Part shown: positions 7,834 to 15,089 of the stretch, in pieces | Numbering within the stretch: position 1 is the first letter of the stretch | Layout: every line of letters begins with the position of its first letter | Source of the DNA: Enterococcus_D entomosocium | GTDB lineage: Bacteria > Bacillota > Bacilli > Lactobacillales > Enterococcaceae | Strand: one strand, 5' to 3' | DNA length: 45,546 nucleotides | Assembly (NCBI RefSeq): GCF_030441895.1 | Contig: NZ_JARJAS010000030.1 | The notes under the pieces: model-generated | What the model was told of the DNA's origin: nothing | What the model saw: only the letters and a program-made list of their open reading frames with translations | The model's database searches: none | Made by a program: the position numbers and the translations under genes

Positions 7834-8427
7834 GTGACAACCGATAGACAACCCAAAGAAATGCTTACAATAAAGGAATTATCTGATTTGTTCGGCATAA
7901 GCAGACAAGCTATGAGGAAACATGTTGACAATCTTGAGACAACCTACCTTGCCAAAAATAGCCACGGATACAAGACAGTACTATGGTCAGGCGTGTTGCA
8001 ACTTGCTGACAAGCTCGGACAGCCTGAGTTGTTTCAAGAGATAACCCAACAACAAGAAAGTCCTTATATACCAAGTGATTTGACACTGACAACCGAGTTG
8101 CTTGCACAGTTGAAACAAAAAGATGCTCAAATCGAACAATTACAATCGTTGCTTGCGCAACAACAAAAACTAATTGATCAGCAACAACAACTCACACTGC
8201 AGGCAAATAAGCAGATTGAGCGTCTGGAGGCACAAGAGCACCTGACAGACGTTCCTGGGGAAGAAGTGAACCGAGAGCCCCGACCTGATCCAAAGACCTA
8301 CAAAACACCAGAAGAAGCCGTCAAGGCTACGGACGTTTACTTTGATGCTGAGGGGTTCAAGAAATATATGGACAAGCGTGCCCGCAAGAACAAGAAGTGG
8401 TGGCATTTTTTCCGAAAAGAACCGTAA
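7834..8427 (+). CDS. DUF536-type plasmid replication-associated protein (OrfX)
   Basis: About 197 residues. An N-terminal HTH (TIKELSDLFGISRQAMRKHV) is followed by a long Gln-rich coiled coil (about LLAQLKQKDAQIEQLQSLL), and the protein ends in a basic, aromatic tail (RKNKKWWHFFRKEP). This architecture is that of the DUF536 proteins encoded after repB on many lactic-acid-bacterial Rep_3 plasmids, with a suspected role in copy control or stability. The start is uncertain: GTG 7834 has AAGGTGG 11 bases upstream, ATG 7861 begins right at the HTH, and GTG 7795 is also open. The gene is intact although its Rep_3 partner is truncated. Confidence 0.75.
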   Translation: MTTDRQPKEMLTIKELSDLFGISRQAMRKHVDNLETTYLAKNSHGYKTVLWSGVLQLADKLGQPELFQEITQQQESPYIPSDLTLTTELLAQLKQKDAQIEQLQSLLAQQQKLIDQQQQLTLQANKQIERLEAQEHLTDVPGEEVNREPRPDPKTYKTPEEAVKATDVYFDAEGFKKYMDKRARKNKKWWHFFRKEP

Positions 8428-8803
8428 CACGAACAACCGTCGCCTTTCCGGGCGAAAAATTGTCGGTTTTTCTTCGAATCACTACGCCTGCAGACGAAGG
8501 ATCTTGCCAGGTTTTGCAGACGGATTCCGAACGTTGCTCAACAGCTCCCCCCCCCCCGTTCCTTATAGCGATCGGCAAGAGAAAATAACAATCCTTTGGA
8601 GGTTTCTACCCTATTTTTCACAAATGAGACCGTCAGAAGATCCTTGTTTTCGTAAGCTTTTAATGCACCATTTTAACTAGACCAATGTAAAATCACAAAG
8701 AACGCCCGTCAATCGCTTGATTGACGGGCGTCTTGTGTTAATCGAGATTATGTTAACTCGCTATTTAAATAACATTGATTCAAAGATACTCGACTTTTAT
8801 TTG
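8428..8803. other. Gene-free stretch with a perfect hairpin
   Basis: No credible gene. It contains an 11-C homopolymer at 8547-8557 and a perfect 13-bp stem ACGCCCGTCAATC/GATTGACGGGCGT with a 4-nt loop (8702-8731). Outer CACAA/TTGTG pairing extends that stem. It lacks a clean T-run, so it may be a terminator of the DUF536 gene or a protein-binding dyad. CG dinucleotides recur at about 11-bp steps in 8429-8475, weakly like an iteron array. Confidence 0.5.
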
Positions 8804-8836
8804 ATGTAAACTATGCGTTTCTCTAATGTAAACTAT
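8804..8836 (+). promoter_or_regulatory. Direct repeats ATGTAAACTAT, 22 bp apart
   Basis: ATGTAAACTAT at 8804-8814 and 8826-8836, exactly two helical turns apart and just upstream of a promoter with a weak -35. TGTAAAC also occurs as inverted pairs at 11256-11275 and 13618-13644. This looks like a shared activator site for the secreted-protein genes of this region. Confidence 0.55.
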
Positions 8837-8923
8837 TTACTTCTTTAACTTATTACGTCGCAGTGTATAGTTGATATATAAGCTTTTTATAACTATAAAT
8901 TATTGAAAGGAGAGCTTATCATT

Positions 8924-9553
8924 ATGAAAAAAACACTATTATTTACAAGTCTACTTTTGGGAATGACCTTGTCCTCAATTGCTGTCTCTGCAGATTCAAT
9001 CGAGGAAACTTATGATCCTTATAATCCAGAAGTCATTGATCCTCATACCTATCTTGAAGGGGGGACTCCTGCAAACATTGAAGAAAGTCTTCCTCCTGCA
9101 CCTATGCCAAGATCCTCACAAGGAAAAAGCTATAAAATTCCTGGAAATCAAGGAACATTAACTGCGAATGTTTGGCGATCAACCTCTGGATCAGTTTCTG
9201 GCAATACCATACAATGGAGTTACCAAGTATCTGCGGTATATAGCGGTTCAAAAAAAGTAGAATCAATCAGGACAACTTGGAAAGCCTCTGCTTCAATGCG
9301 TAATTCTGCTAGTATCTCTCTTGGTGTTTCTAACAGTGGTTCAAATGCATCTGCCAGCTCTTCTTGGTCAACTACCTCTACTAAAACAAAATATTGGGAA
9401 AATACTAACGGTGCAAAAGAAGCTTCATACAGATCGAATGTAGTCATATCACCAAAAAAAGATTACAGAACAGGAACGATTTCAGTTGTGAATACAGCGA
9501 AAGTAAAACTCGCGGGAGACAAAAAAACTTATGAAATTTCTGCAGGAGTATAA
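8924..9553 (+). CDS. Secreted Ser-rich protein, unknown family
   Basis: 209 residues with a clear signal peptide (MKKTLLFTSLLLGMTLSSIA, then VSA before DS). The mature N-terminus is acidic and Pro-rich (DPYNPEVIDPHTYLEGG), followed by a Ser/Thr-rich region likely to be beta-strand with no Cys. ATG 8924 follows AAAGGAGA at a suitable distance. The next gene starts inside its last codons, so the two are made together. I do not recognise the family. With a membrane-anchored partner and several similar secreted genes on this plasmid, a toxin or bacteriocin with its immunity protein is a reasonable guess, as is a simple surface factor. Confidence 0.75.
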   Translation: MKKTLLFTSLLLGMTLSSIAVSADSIEETYDPYNPEVIDPHTYLEGGTPANIEESLPPAPMPRSSQGKSYKIPGNQGTLTANVWRSTSGSVSGNTIQWSYQVSAVYSGSKKVESIRTTWKASASMRNSASISLGVSNSGSNASASSSWSTTSTKTKYWENTNGAKEASYRSNVVISPKKDYRTGTISVVNTAKVKLAGDKKTYEISAGV

Positions 9554-10451
9554 AAGAAAATTTTTGTTTTTGGGATTGCTAGGAACTATTGCTTTCATAG
9601 GCTTTATTATTTTTAGTTATAACACTAAAGATCCCATTATTTTCAATGAGTATTTATATAACTATAAAGAGCAAAAATTTCAAACCTTCAAATCTGACAA
9701 AAATGGTAATCAACGTAGCTATATTGATTATTGGGATACTACAGACAATCAGTTTCAATACTATTTCAAAGAATATGATAATGTTTTTACTAATGGTAAT
9801 AGTATTTCTAATAATTTTTCAATAATTGATACGTCTAAAGACAATATTAGTGATTTGTTGACACTAAACAATAAAAACCAAGCTATATTTCCATTAACTA
9901 AAGACAAGCGTGGAAATTTGTATTTTTCACTAATTACCTACAAAAATGACGGTACTGATTCAAGAGAAATTTTTAAATATGATAAACAAGAAAATCAATT
10001 AATTGATTTAAATTTGTACATTGATCATTTGATGGACGCTTGTATAATTGGATCAATTTTGTACTTTACTTGTTACAACGAAAAAGCAGAAAACTATGAT
10101 TTATATCAAACTCCACTGGACGGAGATAAAAAAATTTCTTTGGTAAAAGAAGGATTAGACACTTATGAAATTTACAATTTGAACAATGAATTATTCTTTA
10201 AAACACCCAAAAATGAGTTAGAATCTTATAAATCAAACAAAGTATATCCAGCTGGGGATATAACAATAAATTATAAAGAGTATTTGATCAATTTAGTCGT
10301 TGGAGAAGATAGTACTCAAGATTTAAACTTATACTCAATTTCTAAAGAGGAGAATGTATACAAAAAATCGTCTATAATAAGTTTTTCAATACAAGACGAT
10401 CAGCTTTTAATTTATACTTTTGACTCTGTCTCCAAATTTAATTTAAATTAA
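9531..10451 (+). CDS. Membrane-anchored extracellular protein, possible partner or immunity protein
   Basis: 306 residues with one N-terminal membrane segment (about residues 10-30) after a basic start, then a polar extracellular domain rich in Asn, Asp and Tyr. Short YF..Y-like repeats there suggest a beta-propeller-like fold. ATG 9531 overlaps the upstream secreted gene by 23 bases, with GGGAGA ahead of it, indicating translational coupling. I do not recognise the family. Coupling to a secreted protein suggests a chaperone, receptor or immunity function. The stop codon is followed in the same frame by a decayed gene fragment, so a rearrangement occurred just downstream. Confidence 0.7.
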   Translation: MKFLQEYKRKFLFLGLLGTIAFIGFIIFSYNTKDPIIFNEYLYNYKEQKFQTFKSDKNGNQRSYIDYWDTTDNQFQYYFKEYDNVFTNGNSISNNFSIIDTSKDNISDLLTLNNKNQAIFPLTKDKRGNLYFSLITYKNDGTDSREIFKYDKQENQLIDLNLYIDHLMDACIIGSILYFTCYNEKAENYDLYQTPLDGDKKISLVKEGLDTYEIYNLNNELFFKTPKNELESYKSNKVYPAGDITINYKEYLINLVVGEDSTQDLNLYSISKEENVYKKSSIISFSIQDDQLLIYTFDSVSKFNLN

Positions 10452-10682
10452 GGAAGTGTATATGGGATTCAAGTTGCTGCTTCTGCAACAATATCAAGTT
10501 CAGTAGGCTATACACTAAACGTAGGTGGTAATCAAAGAGTTTATGTGGGATACAGAGTAAAATATGCTGTTGAAAAATGAACCAGAGAACAATATGATTT
10601 AGCTACTGGGAAAGTTTATTCTTCAAATTCTTATACTAGAAAAGTTCCACAACATGGAGAATATGCTTTAACTAAATACTAA
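10452..10682 (+). pseudogene. C-terminal fragment of a secreted beta-rich protein
   Basis: In frame and directly after the previous stop, the bases code for about 76 residues (starting GSVYGIQVAASATISSSVGY), interrupted by one TGA at about 10578 and ending with TAA at 10680. The text is Ser/Tyr rich and protein-like. There is no start or ribosome site. It looks like the tail of another secreted protein left by recombination. Confidence 0.55.
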
Positions 10683-10726
10683 ATACAAAAAAAGCTGGCG
10701 TACTCACACCAGCTTTTTTTGTATTT
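10681..10726. terminator. Bidirectional terminator
   Basis: Perfect 18-bp arms (10681-10698 and 10709-10726) with A7 on one side and T7 on the other, and a 10-nt loop. It separates the rightward secreted-protein genes from the leftward small membrane genes. Confidence 0.88.
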
Positions 10727-10738
10727 AATGAATGGGGA

Positions 10739-10903
10739 TCACTTCTCTTTTTTTATTAATATAGTTCCAACTACAAATATCCAATTTAATAACATGAATA
10801 GCAAAATATTTTTATATAGTGTAGTCGCAACTATCGTCAGATCGTTATCAGTATTTAGTAATGACGAATTTAAAAATAAAAATACTCCTTTGTTATTATA
10901 CAT
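10739..10903 (-). CDS. Small hydrophobic protein, 54 residues
   Basis: A short minus-strand frame beginning MYNNKGVFLFLNSS with a C-terminal membrane segment (about NILLFMLLNWIFVVGTILI) and the basic end KKEK. It starts 12 bases after the stop of the 74-residue gene, so the two would be cotranscribed. The ribosome site is weak. Tandem small membrane proteins next to secreted genes are often immunity proteins, but no homology is evident. Confidence 0.4.
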   Translation of the reverse strand: MYNNKGVFLFLNSSLLNTDNDLTIVATTLYKNILLFMLLNWIFVVGTILIKKEK

Positions 10904-10915
10904 GTAATAGCTTTT

Positions 10916-11140
10916 TCATTTTTCGATGACTTTATAGACACCATATCCAAAGTATAAAATAAACAAGATTGGTATAGTAACTAATGGTGTTTTTACTAAT
11001 AAATAAGGGTCTAATATACCACTCATAACACCTTGATTTATTAAAAAATAATTACAGTAACTTATTACGTGTAATTGAAAAAACAATATCAACCCAATAA
11101 ATAAACTATAAATATATTCTTTCTCCAATGTTTTTTTCAC
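10916..11140 (-). CDS. Small membrane protein, two segments
   Basis: 74 residues from a GTG start (codon at 11140-11138) with AGAGGG upstream. It has two hydrophobic segments, about residues 11-35 and 50-68 (VTIPILFILYFGYGVYKVI), and a short basic tail. The family is unknown. It lies between secreted-protein genes and in front of another small membrane ORF, which suggests an immunity or accessory membrane role. Evidence is limited to the open frame, start context and membrane pattern. Confidence 0.55.
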   Translation of the reverse strand: MKKTLEKEYIYSLFIGLILFFQLHVISYCNYFLINQGVMSGILDPYLLVKTPLVTIPILFILYFGYGVYKVIEK

Positions 11141-11255
11141 GTTAATCCCTCTTTCATTTTGTATATGTTGATTATCATTGAAATATGAACCGAATATAAG
11201 GAACGAATAGTTTCCCTAAACGATTTCCTAGACAAATTGGACGATAGCAAACACT

Positions 11256-11275
11256 ATGTAAACCATTCGTTTACC
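11256..11275. promoter_or_regulatory. Inverted TGTAAAC pair upstream of the next secreted gene
   Basis: GTAAAC (11258-11263) and GTTTAC (11269-11274) face each other across 5 bp, about 80 bases before the gene at 11355. The half-site matches the direct repeats at 8804/8826. Confidence 0.5.
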
Positions 11276-11354
11276 TGTGTAACTTAATCGATTCTCTGAA
11301 GGGATATAACTTCCAAGTATGTTATTTATATAAAATTTATTTGGAGGGAAAACT

Positions 11355-11801
11355 ATGAAAAAATTATTTGGTCTAGTTTTATTCTTATTCTGCTTTACTA
11401 GCAATATAAAGGGGCATGCTTCTGTATTAACAGAAACTGATTATTTTTTAGAACAATCAGAACCTATTATTTCAAAATATATCGATGAAGATGGAGACGA
11501 GGTTACTACAACGATTGAACGCTTACCTTCATTTTCTAGGATCGCAAAAGGAACTTATAAAATTTCAAAAGAAAAGTCTGGTGCTTGGAGAGTTTCTTTT
11601 CATGTATCAATCAATTCTAGCAAGCAAATTACCGGTACTAGTAATATGAGTGTTAAAGCACTCAGCGGAAGTATTACGTCAACTTCACTGACTTCTAACA
11701 AAACCTCGGCTACTTGTAAGTTTACTCGGAAAGTAGGGACAATCTCCTCAACTGCAAACGTAACAGCAACAATAAAAAATGGAAAGTTGGTTACTAACTA
11801 G
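11355..11801 (+). CDS. Secreted protein, 148 residues
   Basis: A strong ribosome site (GGAGGG) precedes ATG 11355. The N-terminus is a signal peptide (MKKLFGLVLFLFCFTSNIKG, cut near HA-SV). The mature part has an acidic stretch (YIDEDGDEVTTTIE) and then a Ser/Thr-rich domain with basic patches and a single Cys near residue 122. I do not recognise the family with confidence; it is reminiscent of small DUF-type secreted proteins of Bacilli. It ends 2 bases before the stop of the convergent XRE regulator gene. The inverted TGTAAAC pair upstream suggests coregulation with the other secreted genes here. Confidence 0.7.
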   Translation: MKKLFGLVLFLFCFTSNIKGHASVLTETDYFLEQSEPIISKYIDEDGDEVTTTIERLPSFSRIAKGTYKISKEKSGAWRVSFHVSINSSKQITGTSNMSVKALSGSITSTSLTSNKTSATCKFTRKVGTISSTANVTATIKNGKLVTN

Positions 11802-11803
11802 AA

Positions 11804-12331
11804 TCATTCTACTTTTTCGATTTCTGTATCTCCCCACGAAGTACCGAAATAGTCAGTGACAATATCTGCAAAATTAAAGATATTAATTAACAAAGAAAAA
11901 ATGCTCACAAAGTATACAAGCTTATATAAAGTGTTCGTTTTTTTATTACGAATTAGGATAAATGGAATGATAATTAGTCCAAGAGGAAACAACACAGCAG
12001 TAACTGCAGCAATAACCAATAATATAAGGCCTTCGTCATTCTCTCCACCTTCAATTTTTTCTTTGATAAACTTTAATGATCGTCTTTTATGGTCGATTTC
12101 AACTTCATTTTTCTTGATTTTTTCTCGTAATTCTTCATTTTCTTTTAATAGTTCGTCAATAGATACTTCATACATTTTACTTAGCAAAACCAAATTATCT
12201 ATATCAGGATAACCTCTGCCGTTTTCCCATTTCGAAATGGCTTGCCTAGATACATTTAACTCTTCTGCAACAGTAGCTTGCGAGAGTCCAGATTGATTTC
12301 TGTAGTATTTTAATTGATCAGCTAGTGACAT
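11804..12331 (-). CDS. XRE-family regulator with membrane segments
   Basis: 175 residues. An N-terminal Cro/CI-type HTH (residues ~5-60, including GLSQATVAEELNVSRQAISK) is followed by a short charged coiled coil. Two hydrophobic segments come next (about LILLVIAAVTAVLFPLGLII and LVYFVSIFSLLINIF), so it should be a membrane-bound transcription factor. ATG 12331 has AAGGAG 9 bases upstream; a TTG 9 bases earlier would overlap that site. HTH proteins of this layout often control neighbouring bacteriocin or stress genes. The TGTAAAC motifs shared by surrounding genes are natural candidate targets, but no direct evidence links them. Confidence 0.85.
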   Translation of the reverse strand: MSLADQLKYYRNQSGLSQATVAEELNVSRQAISKWENGRGYPDIDNLVLLSKMYEVSIDELLKENEELREKIKKNEVEIDHKRRSLKFIKEKIEGGENDEGLILLVIAAVTAVLFPLGLIIIPFILIRNKKTNTLYKLVYFVSIFSLLINIFNFADIVTDYFGTSWGDTEIEKVE

Positions 12332-12500
12332 TTTTTTCAACTCCTTTTTTCTGGTTCATATAGATTTAAAGTACCACAATCTGTAATTGTTTAGAACAAA
12401 CTATAGAAATTAACTTCTCCCAGCAACCTTTTAAATATAATGAGTAATTAACATATGACAAATTAAGGCTATTGATACGTCATATAATCTAGTGAGAGAT

Positions 12501-12553
12501 AATCAAAAAACACCACTCACCTAATTTTTTATGGTGAATGGTGTTTTTTGATT
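12501..12553 (-). terminator. Strong terminator of the signal peptidase-secreted protein operon
   Basis: 21-bp arms (12501-12521 and 12533-12553) with one mismatch. It overlaps the end of the 131-residue gene and gives T-runs on both strands. Confidence 0.85.
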
Positions 12554-12947
12554 ATTTTACGTAGGTTCCTCCAACTACACCTTCGTAGTAAGCAGTGAAG
12601 TTGTTTCCGCTTTTAACAATGCTTTTGTGAGGAATATTGCCAGCATATTTTATTTTAAAGCCCATAGCATTGGTGATTGTGACTTCCTGATAAATTTTTG
12701 CAGGTAGATCAGCTTTATTTTTTGCTGATCGCATTCCTTTGATTGTTTTGCTAAGAGTAGTACGTGGAGTAATCACATTTGTTTGATCCGAACTATCAAA
12801 AATAGTTGGTGTCTCACCTTCAGGTATAAAAATACTCCCGTCGGATTGAAAGTATTGGTTTGGCTCAGAAACTTCAGCTGCTTGAGTATTTGTTGCAAAC
12901 ATTCCAAAGCAAGCAACGGATAGTCCTAACAAAAATAGTTTTTTCAT
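12552..12947 (-). CDS. Secreted protein, 131 residues
   Basis: A signal peptide (MKKLFLLGLSVACFGMFATN, then TQA-AE) leads to a mature protein of about 107 residues with no Cys. It has a polar N-terminus, a basic centre (KTIKGMRSAKNKADLPAKIY) and a C-terminus ending EGVVGGTYVK. The gene lies 40 bases after the signal peptidase gene on the same strand and ends in a strong terminator, so they form an operon. The size suggests a secreted bacteriocin-like or surface protein. I checked for lactococcin 972 features and did not find them. Function unassigned. Confidence 0.7.
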   Translation of the reverse strand: MKKLFLLGLSVACFGMFATNTQAAEVSEPNQYFQSDGSIFIPEGETPTIFDSSDQTNVITPRTTLSKTIKGMRSAKNKADLPAKIYQEVTITNAMGFKIKYAGNIPHKSIVKSGNNFTAYYEGVVGGTYVK

Positions 12948-12987
12948 GTTCTTCTTCTTTCCAAAAATAAATTTTATAAATAAAAAG

Positions 12988-13509
12988 CTATAAATTTAGA
13001 TTAAAACTATAACTTAATATTACTTTTCCTAGTATCTGTTTTTTATTTATGCTTCCAATGATTCGACTATCTTTAGAGATCAATCGATTATCTCCTAACA
13101 CGTAGACTGTATCAGCTTTTATTTTGCTCTCAATTACTCCATTCCCGTAGGTAAAATCTGTGTTTTCTGGGTAAGTAATTAGGTAGGGCTCATTAAGTTT
13201 TTCGCCATTAACGGTAACGCTATCGTTTTCTATTTTTACCGTATCACCTTCCATTGCGATAACACGTTTGATTAAAAACTTATCACTCTGAGTGTCTTTA
13301 AAAACCACTGTATCTCCCGTGCTTAACGAATAAGCCGTTTTCAACACAAGACAGTGATCGTTATTTTTCAATGTTGGTTCCATAGATGATCCACTTACTT
13401 TTATAGGCGAAATAATAAACAATCTAAAAAAAACTAGGACAGCGATTATTAGTAGCCAAACTGTAATTTCTTTTTTGGTAAATTTTATTTTCTTCTTCAT
13501 ACTTCCCAA
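12988..13509 (-). CDS. Type I signal peptidase
   Basis: A SipS/LepB-type membrane serine protease. It has a single N-terminal membrane anchor (ITVWLLIIAVLVFFRLFII) and the catalytic serine box SGSSMEPTL. The lysine box is FLIKRVIAMEGD, and VYVLGDNRLISKDSR is the conserved box E. With all catalytic residues present it should be active. The start is uncertain: TTG 13509 has GAGGAAGG 10 bases upstream, ATG 13500 is next, and the frame is open to ATG 13563. It is cotranscribed with a secreted protein and sits beside other secreted genes, so it probably processes these plasmid exports. TGTAAAC sites lie upstream at 13575 and 13618-13644. Confidence 0.92.
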   Translation of the reverse strand: MGSMKKKIKFTKKEITVWLLIIAVLVFFRLFIISPIKVSGSSMEPTLKNNDHCLVLKTAYSLSTGDTVVFKDTQSDKFLIKRVIAMEGDTVKIENDSVTVNGEKLNEPYLITYPENTDFTYGNGVIESKIKADTVYVLGDNRLISKDSRIIGSINKKQILGKVILSYSFNLNL

Positions 13510-13617
13510 AAGATTCACACCTTCCTCAATGACTTTATTATCCATAATTTCAAAACAAAACATAAGGAACTATTGGTTTACAATATTTGAACTTTATTGC
13601 TATCAATAAAAATAACA

Positions 13618-13644
13618 GCTATGTAAACAGTTGGTTTACATAGC
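13618..13644. promoter_or_regulatory. 27-bp inverted repeat with TGTAAAC half-sites
   Basis: GCTATGTAAAC and GTTTACATAGC are separated by AGTTG. It is upstream of the signal peptidase operon, with another GTTTACAA at 13576. The half-site is shared with 8804, 8826 and 11256, so a regulator common to the secreted-protein genes is likely. Confidence 0.6.
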
Positions 13645-13754
13645 CTGTTATTCCTGATATTAAAATTTTCACTGTAGAAAATGACTGTTCGTATGATATA
13701 TGATTGCTCGAAAGGTCAAAATTAAAACAGAGGGTTTTGGGGAATTTTCCCAAC

Positions 13755-13802
13755 AAAAAAAAGAAAAGTCGAGCAAAATTGTTGCTTGGCTTTTCTTTTT
13801 TA
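13755..13802. terminator. Long hairpin terminator
   Basis: A-rich 5' arm and T-rich 3' arm pair over about 20 bp with two G-U pairs and a 5-nt loop. It can stop transcription in either direction and insulates the origin-like region to its right. Confidence 0.75.
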
Positions 13803-13811
13803 TTTGCCGTC

Positions 13812-14040
13812 AAAGCGACGATTTCGTGACGGTAACCCGACGGCAACGTGTGGAAATGTGGTGGCAAGCATGTGGCAGAGGTGTGGCAAGTTGACGGAAA
13901 TGTGGTGGCAAGCATGTGGCAGAGGTGTGGCAAGTTGACGGAAATGTGGCGTCAAACGGTTGTTATCTGTACCCAAGCAAATCGCCCAGTACTACTGGGC
14001 TGAACACGAATGTGGGCACAGATTTCCCTTATGCTCTTTC
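13812..14040 (+). other. Rep_3-like origin: 22-bp iterons
   Basis: GTGGCAAG recurs at 13861, 13883, 13905 and 13927, exactly 22 bp apart. Bases 13852-13895 and 13896-13939 are identical 44-bp units. An 11-bp subperiod (GTGGCAAGCAT, GTGGCAGAGGT, GTGGCAAGTTG, ACGGAAATGTG) is visible. The array leads into GTCAAACGGTTGTTATC and a CCCAGTACTACTGGG dyad, then a block that matches 7606-7690 in reverse orientation. This is the architecture of a Rep_3 origin. No cognate initiator gene adjoins it. Confidence 0.75.
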
Positions 14041-14508
14041 AAGAAAAATACCTTTTCGCTTCGCTCGAGGAATTTTTTTCTTGAAACATGGGATTGGGCG
14101 TTGCCCAATTTTGTGTAATTGGGGTACCAGTTACTATGCTCGCAAAAGGAAAAAAGACACTCTTCTAGACACCAAAAAGATTTTTTCTGTCGATTGCTGA
14201 ATACGTTGTTGATCAAAAATTTGTTAGCATAATTTTGGATATTGCAATCACTGTTTTGATTTCACCTGAAGATTTTTTTTGCAGGTGATTTTTTTGTTTG
14301 CTAAGGTCACAACTTCTTCGTCATAAATTTCTTCGATCGATGAAAAAGTTGCTTTGGAATTGAGGTATTTTTTTGTTACGCTATCTTTGGATCATGACAC
14401 TTGGGGAAGTGCGTGAAACGGTGGAACCACTGTGCGTTAAATAATTTTTTTGGGGGTCGTCTTCAGTTGCTGAAGGCGATTTTTTTATTTTGTTTGCTGA
14501 AAGTTCTT
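14041..14508. other. Gene-free stretch with two terminator-like hairpins
   Basis: I find no supportable gene here. Hairpin TCACCTG/CAGGTGA with T7 lies at 14262-14297, and CGTCTTCAG/CTGAAGGCG with T7 at 14458-14487. CACTT-GGGG-AAGTG and GTGG-AA-CCAC lie at about 14398-14430. These insulate the repeat blocks to the right. Confidence 0.55.
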
Positions 14509-14646
14509 CGAGTGGGGCGGGGCAAAAATGTTACTGCATTGTTGACCATTTACGGAAAACTAGTGATTTCACTACGTTATCCGTAAATGGTCAACAATTT
14601 TCGCCAGAAAAAGTGTTATTTTTGCCCCGCCCCACTCGGGTTTTTT
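14509..14646 (+). terminator. 130-nt three-tier hairpin ending in a T-run
   Basis: The outer 21-bp perfect arms (14509-14529, 14618-14638) are GC-rich (CGAGTGGGGCGGGGC...). Inside are 19-bp perfect arms (14538-14556, 14580-14598), and inside those TAGTGA/TCACTA (14561-14574). GGGTTTTTT follows. It can terminate transcription but is far larger than needed. A folding RNA or a DNA cruciform is also possible. Confidence 0.7.
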
Positions 14647-14672
14647 GAGTTTTTATTCTTTGTGCTATTCTC

Positions 14673-15045
14673 GTTGGATTATCGGTGATCTCTCGGAGGG
14701 ATCTCGGTGGATTATCAAAAACGGTTATTTATTTTTTGCTAGCATTTACACCCTATTTGCAGGCTATTAACACCCTATTCGCACCCTAGTAACAAAAATC
14801 GTTATAAAAAAATTGATATCATTCCAAATCTATTCCAAGGTTATTCCAGACTGATTCTAAACCTATCCCAAAAATCGTTGTTTATTTTTGGGATGGATTG
14901 ACAGTTTGTTGACACCTGATTGACGGTTCATTGACACTCTTTTGACAAAAAATGTAATTTTAAAACATGAGCGGTTCCCACTCTATTCCCGCCTTGTTCC
15001 CAACTTATTCCCACCCCATTCCCAAAATTCGTGATTAAAAATTTG
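14673..15045 (+). repeat. Array of five 77-bp blocks of 11-bp repeats with different cores
   Basis: Each block has five 11-bp steps and then an AAAAATCGTTATT-like AT-rich spacer. Starts and cores are: 14673 GGATTATC; 14746 ACCCTAT; 14820 ATTCC; 14896 TTGAC; 14972 TTCCC. The A-runs that end the blocks begin at 14717, 14794, 14870, 14947 and 15024, a period of 77, 76, 77 and 77. Adjacent steps often pair into 22-bp units, as in Rep_3 iterons. Cores are unlike between blocks, while architecture and spacer are shared. No gene is present. It resembles a set of origin-type binding sites of different specificity. Confidence 0.85.
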
Positions 15046-15089
15046 TTTTCTGTCGGTCAATTTCAGGAGTTGGTCATGAAATCCGATGA

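Noticed and set aside
8342..8680. Several frames over the DUF536 gene end and the C11 run
   Set aside because: Low-complexity, mutually overlapping and without starts; the region is better described as noncoding.
10719..10907. Plus-strand 62-codon frame
   Set aside because: It starts inside a terminator; the minus strand holds a more protein-like small membrane ORF.
12552..12947. Lactococcin 972-like bacteriocin
   Set aside because: Size and signal peptide fit, but I cannot see the family's conserved Trp/Gly/His pattern, and no typical immunity transporter adjoins it.
7541..14200. Similar-looking reading frames at 7541-7735 (minus) and 13916-14200 (plus)
   Set aside because: Their similarity follows from shared origin DNA; they lack ribosome sites and run through iterons and dyads.
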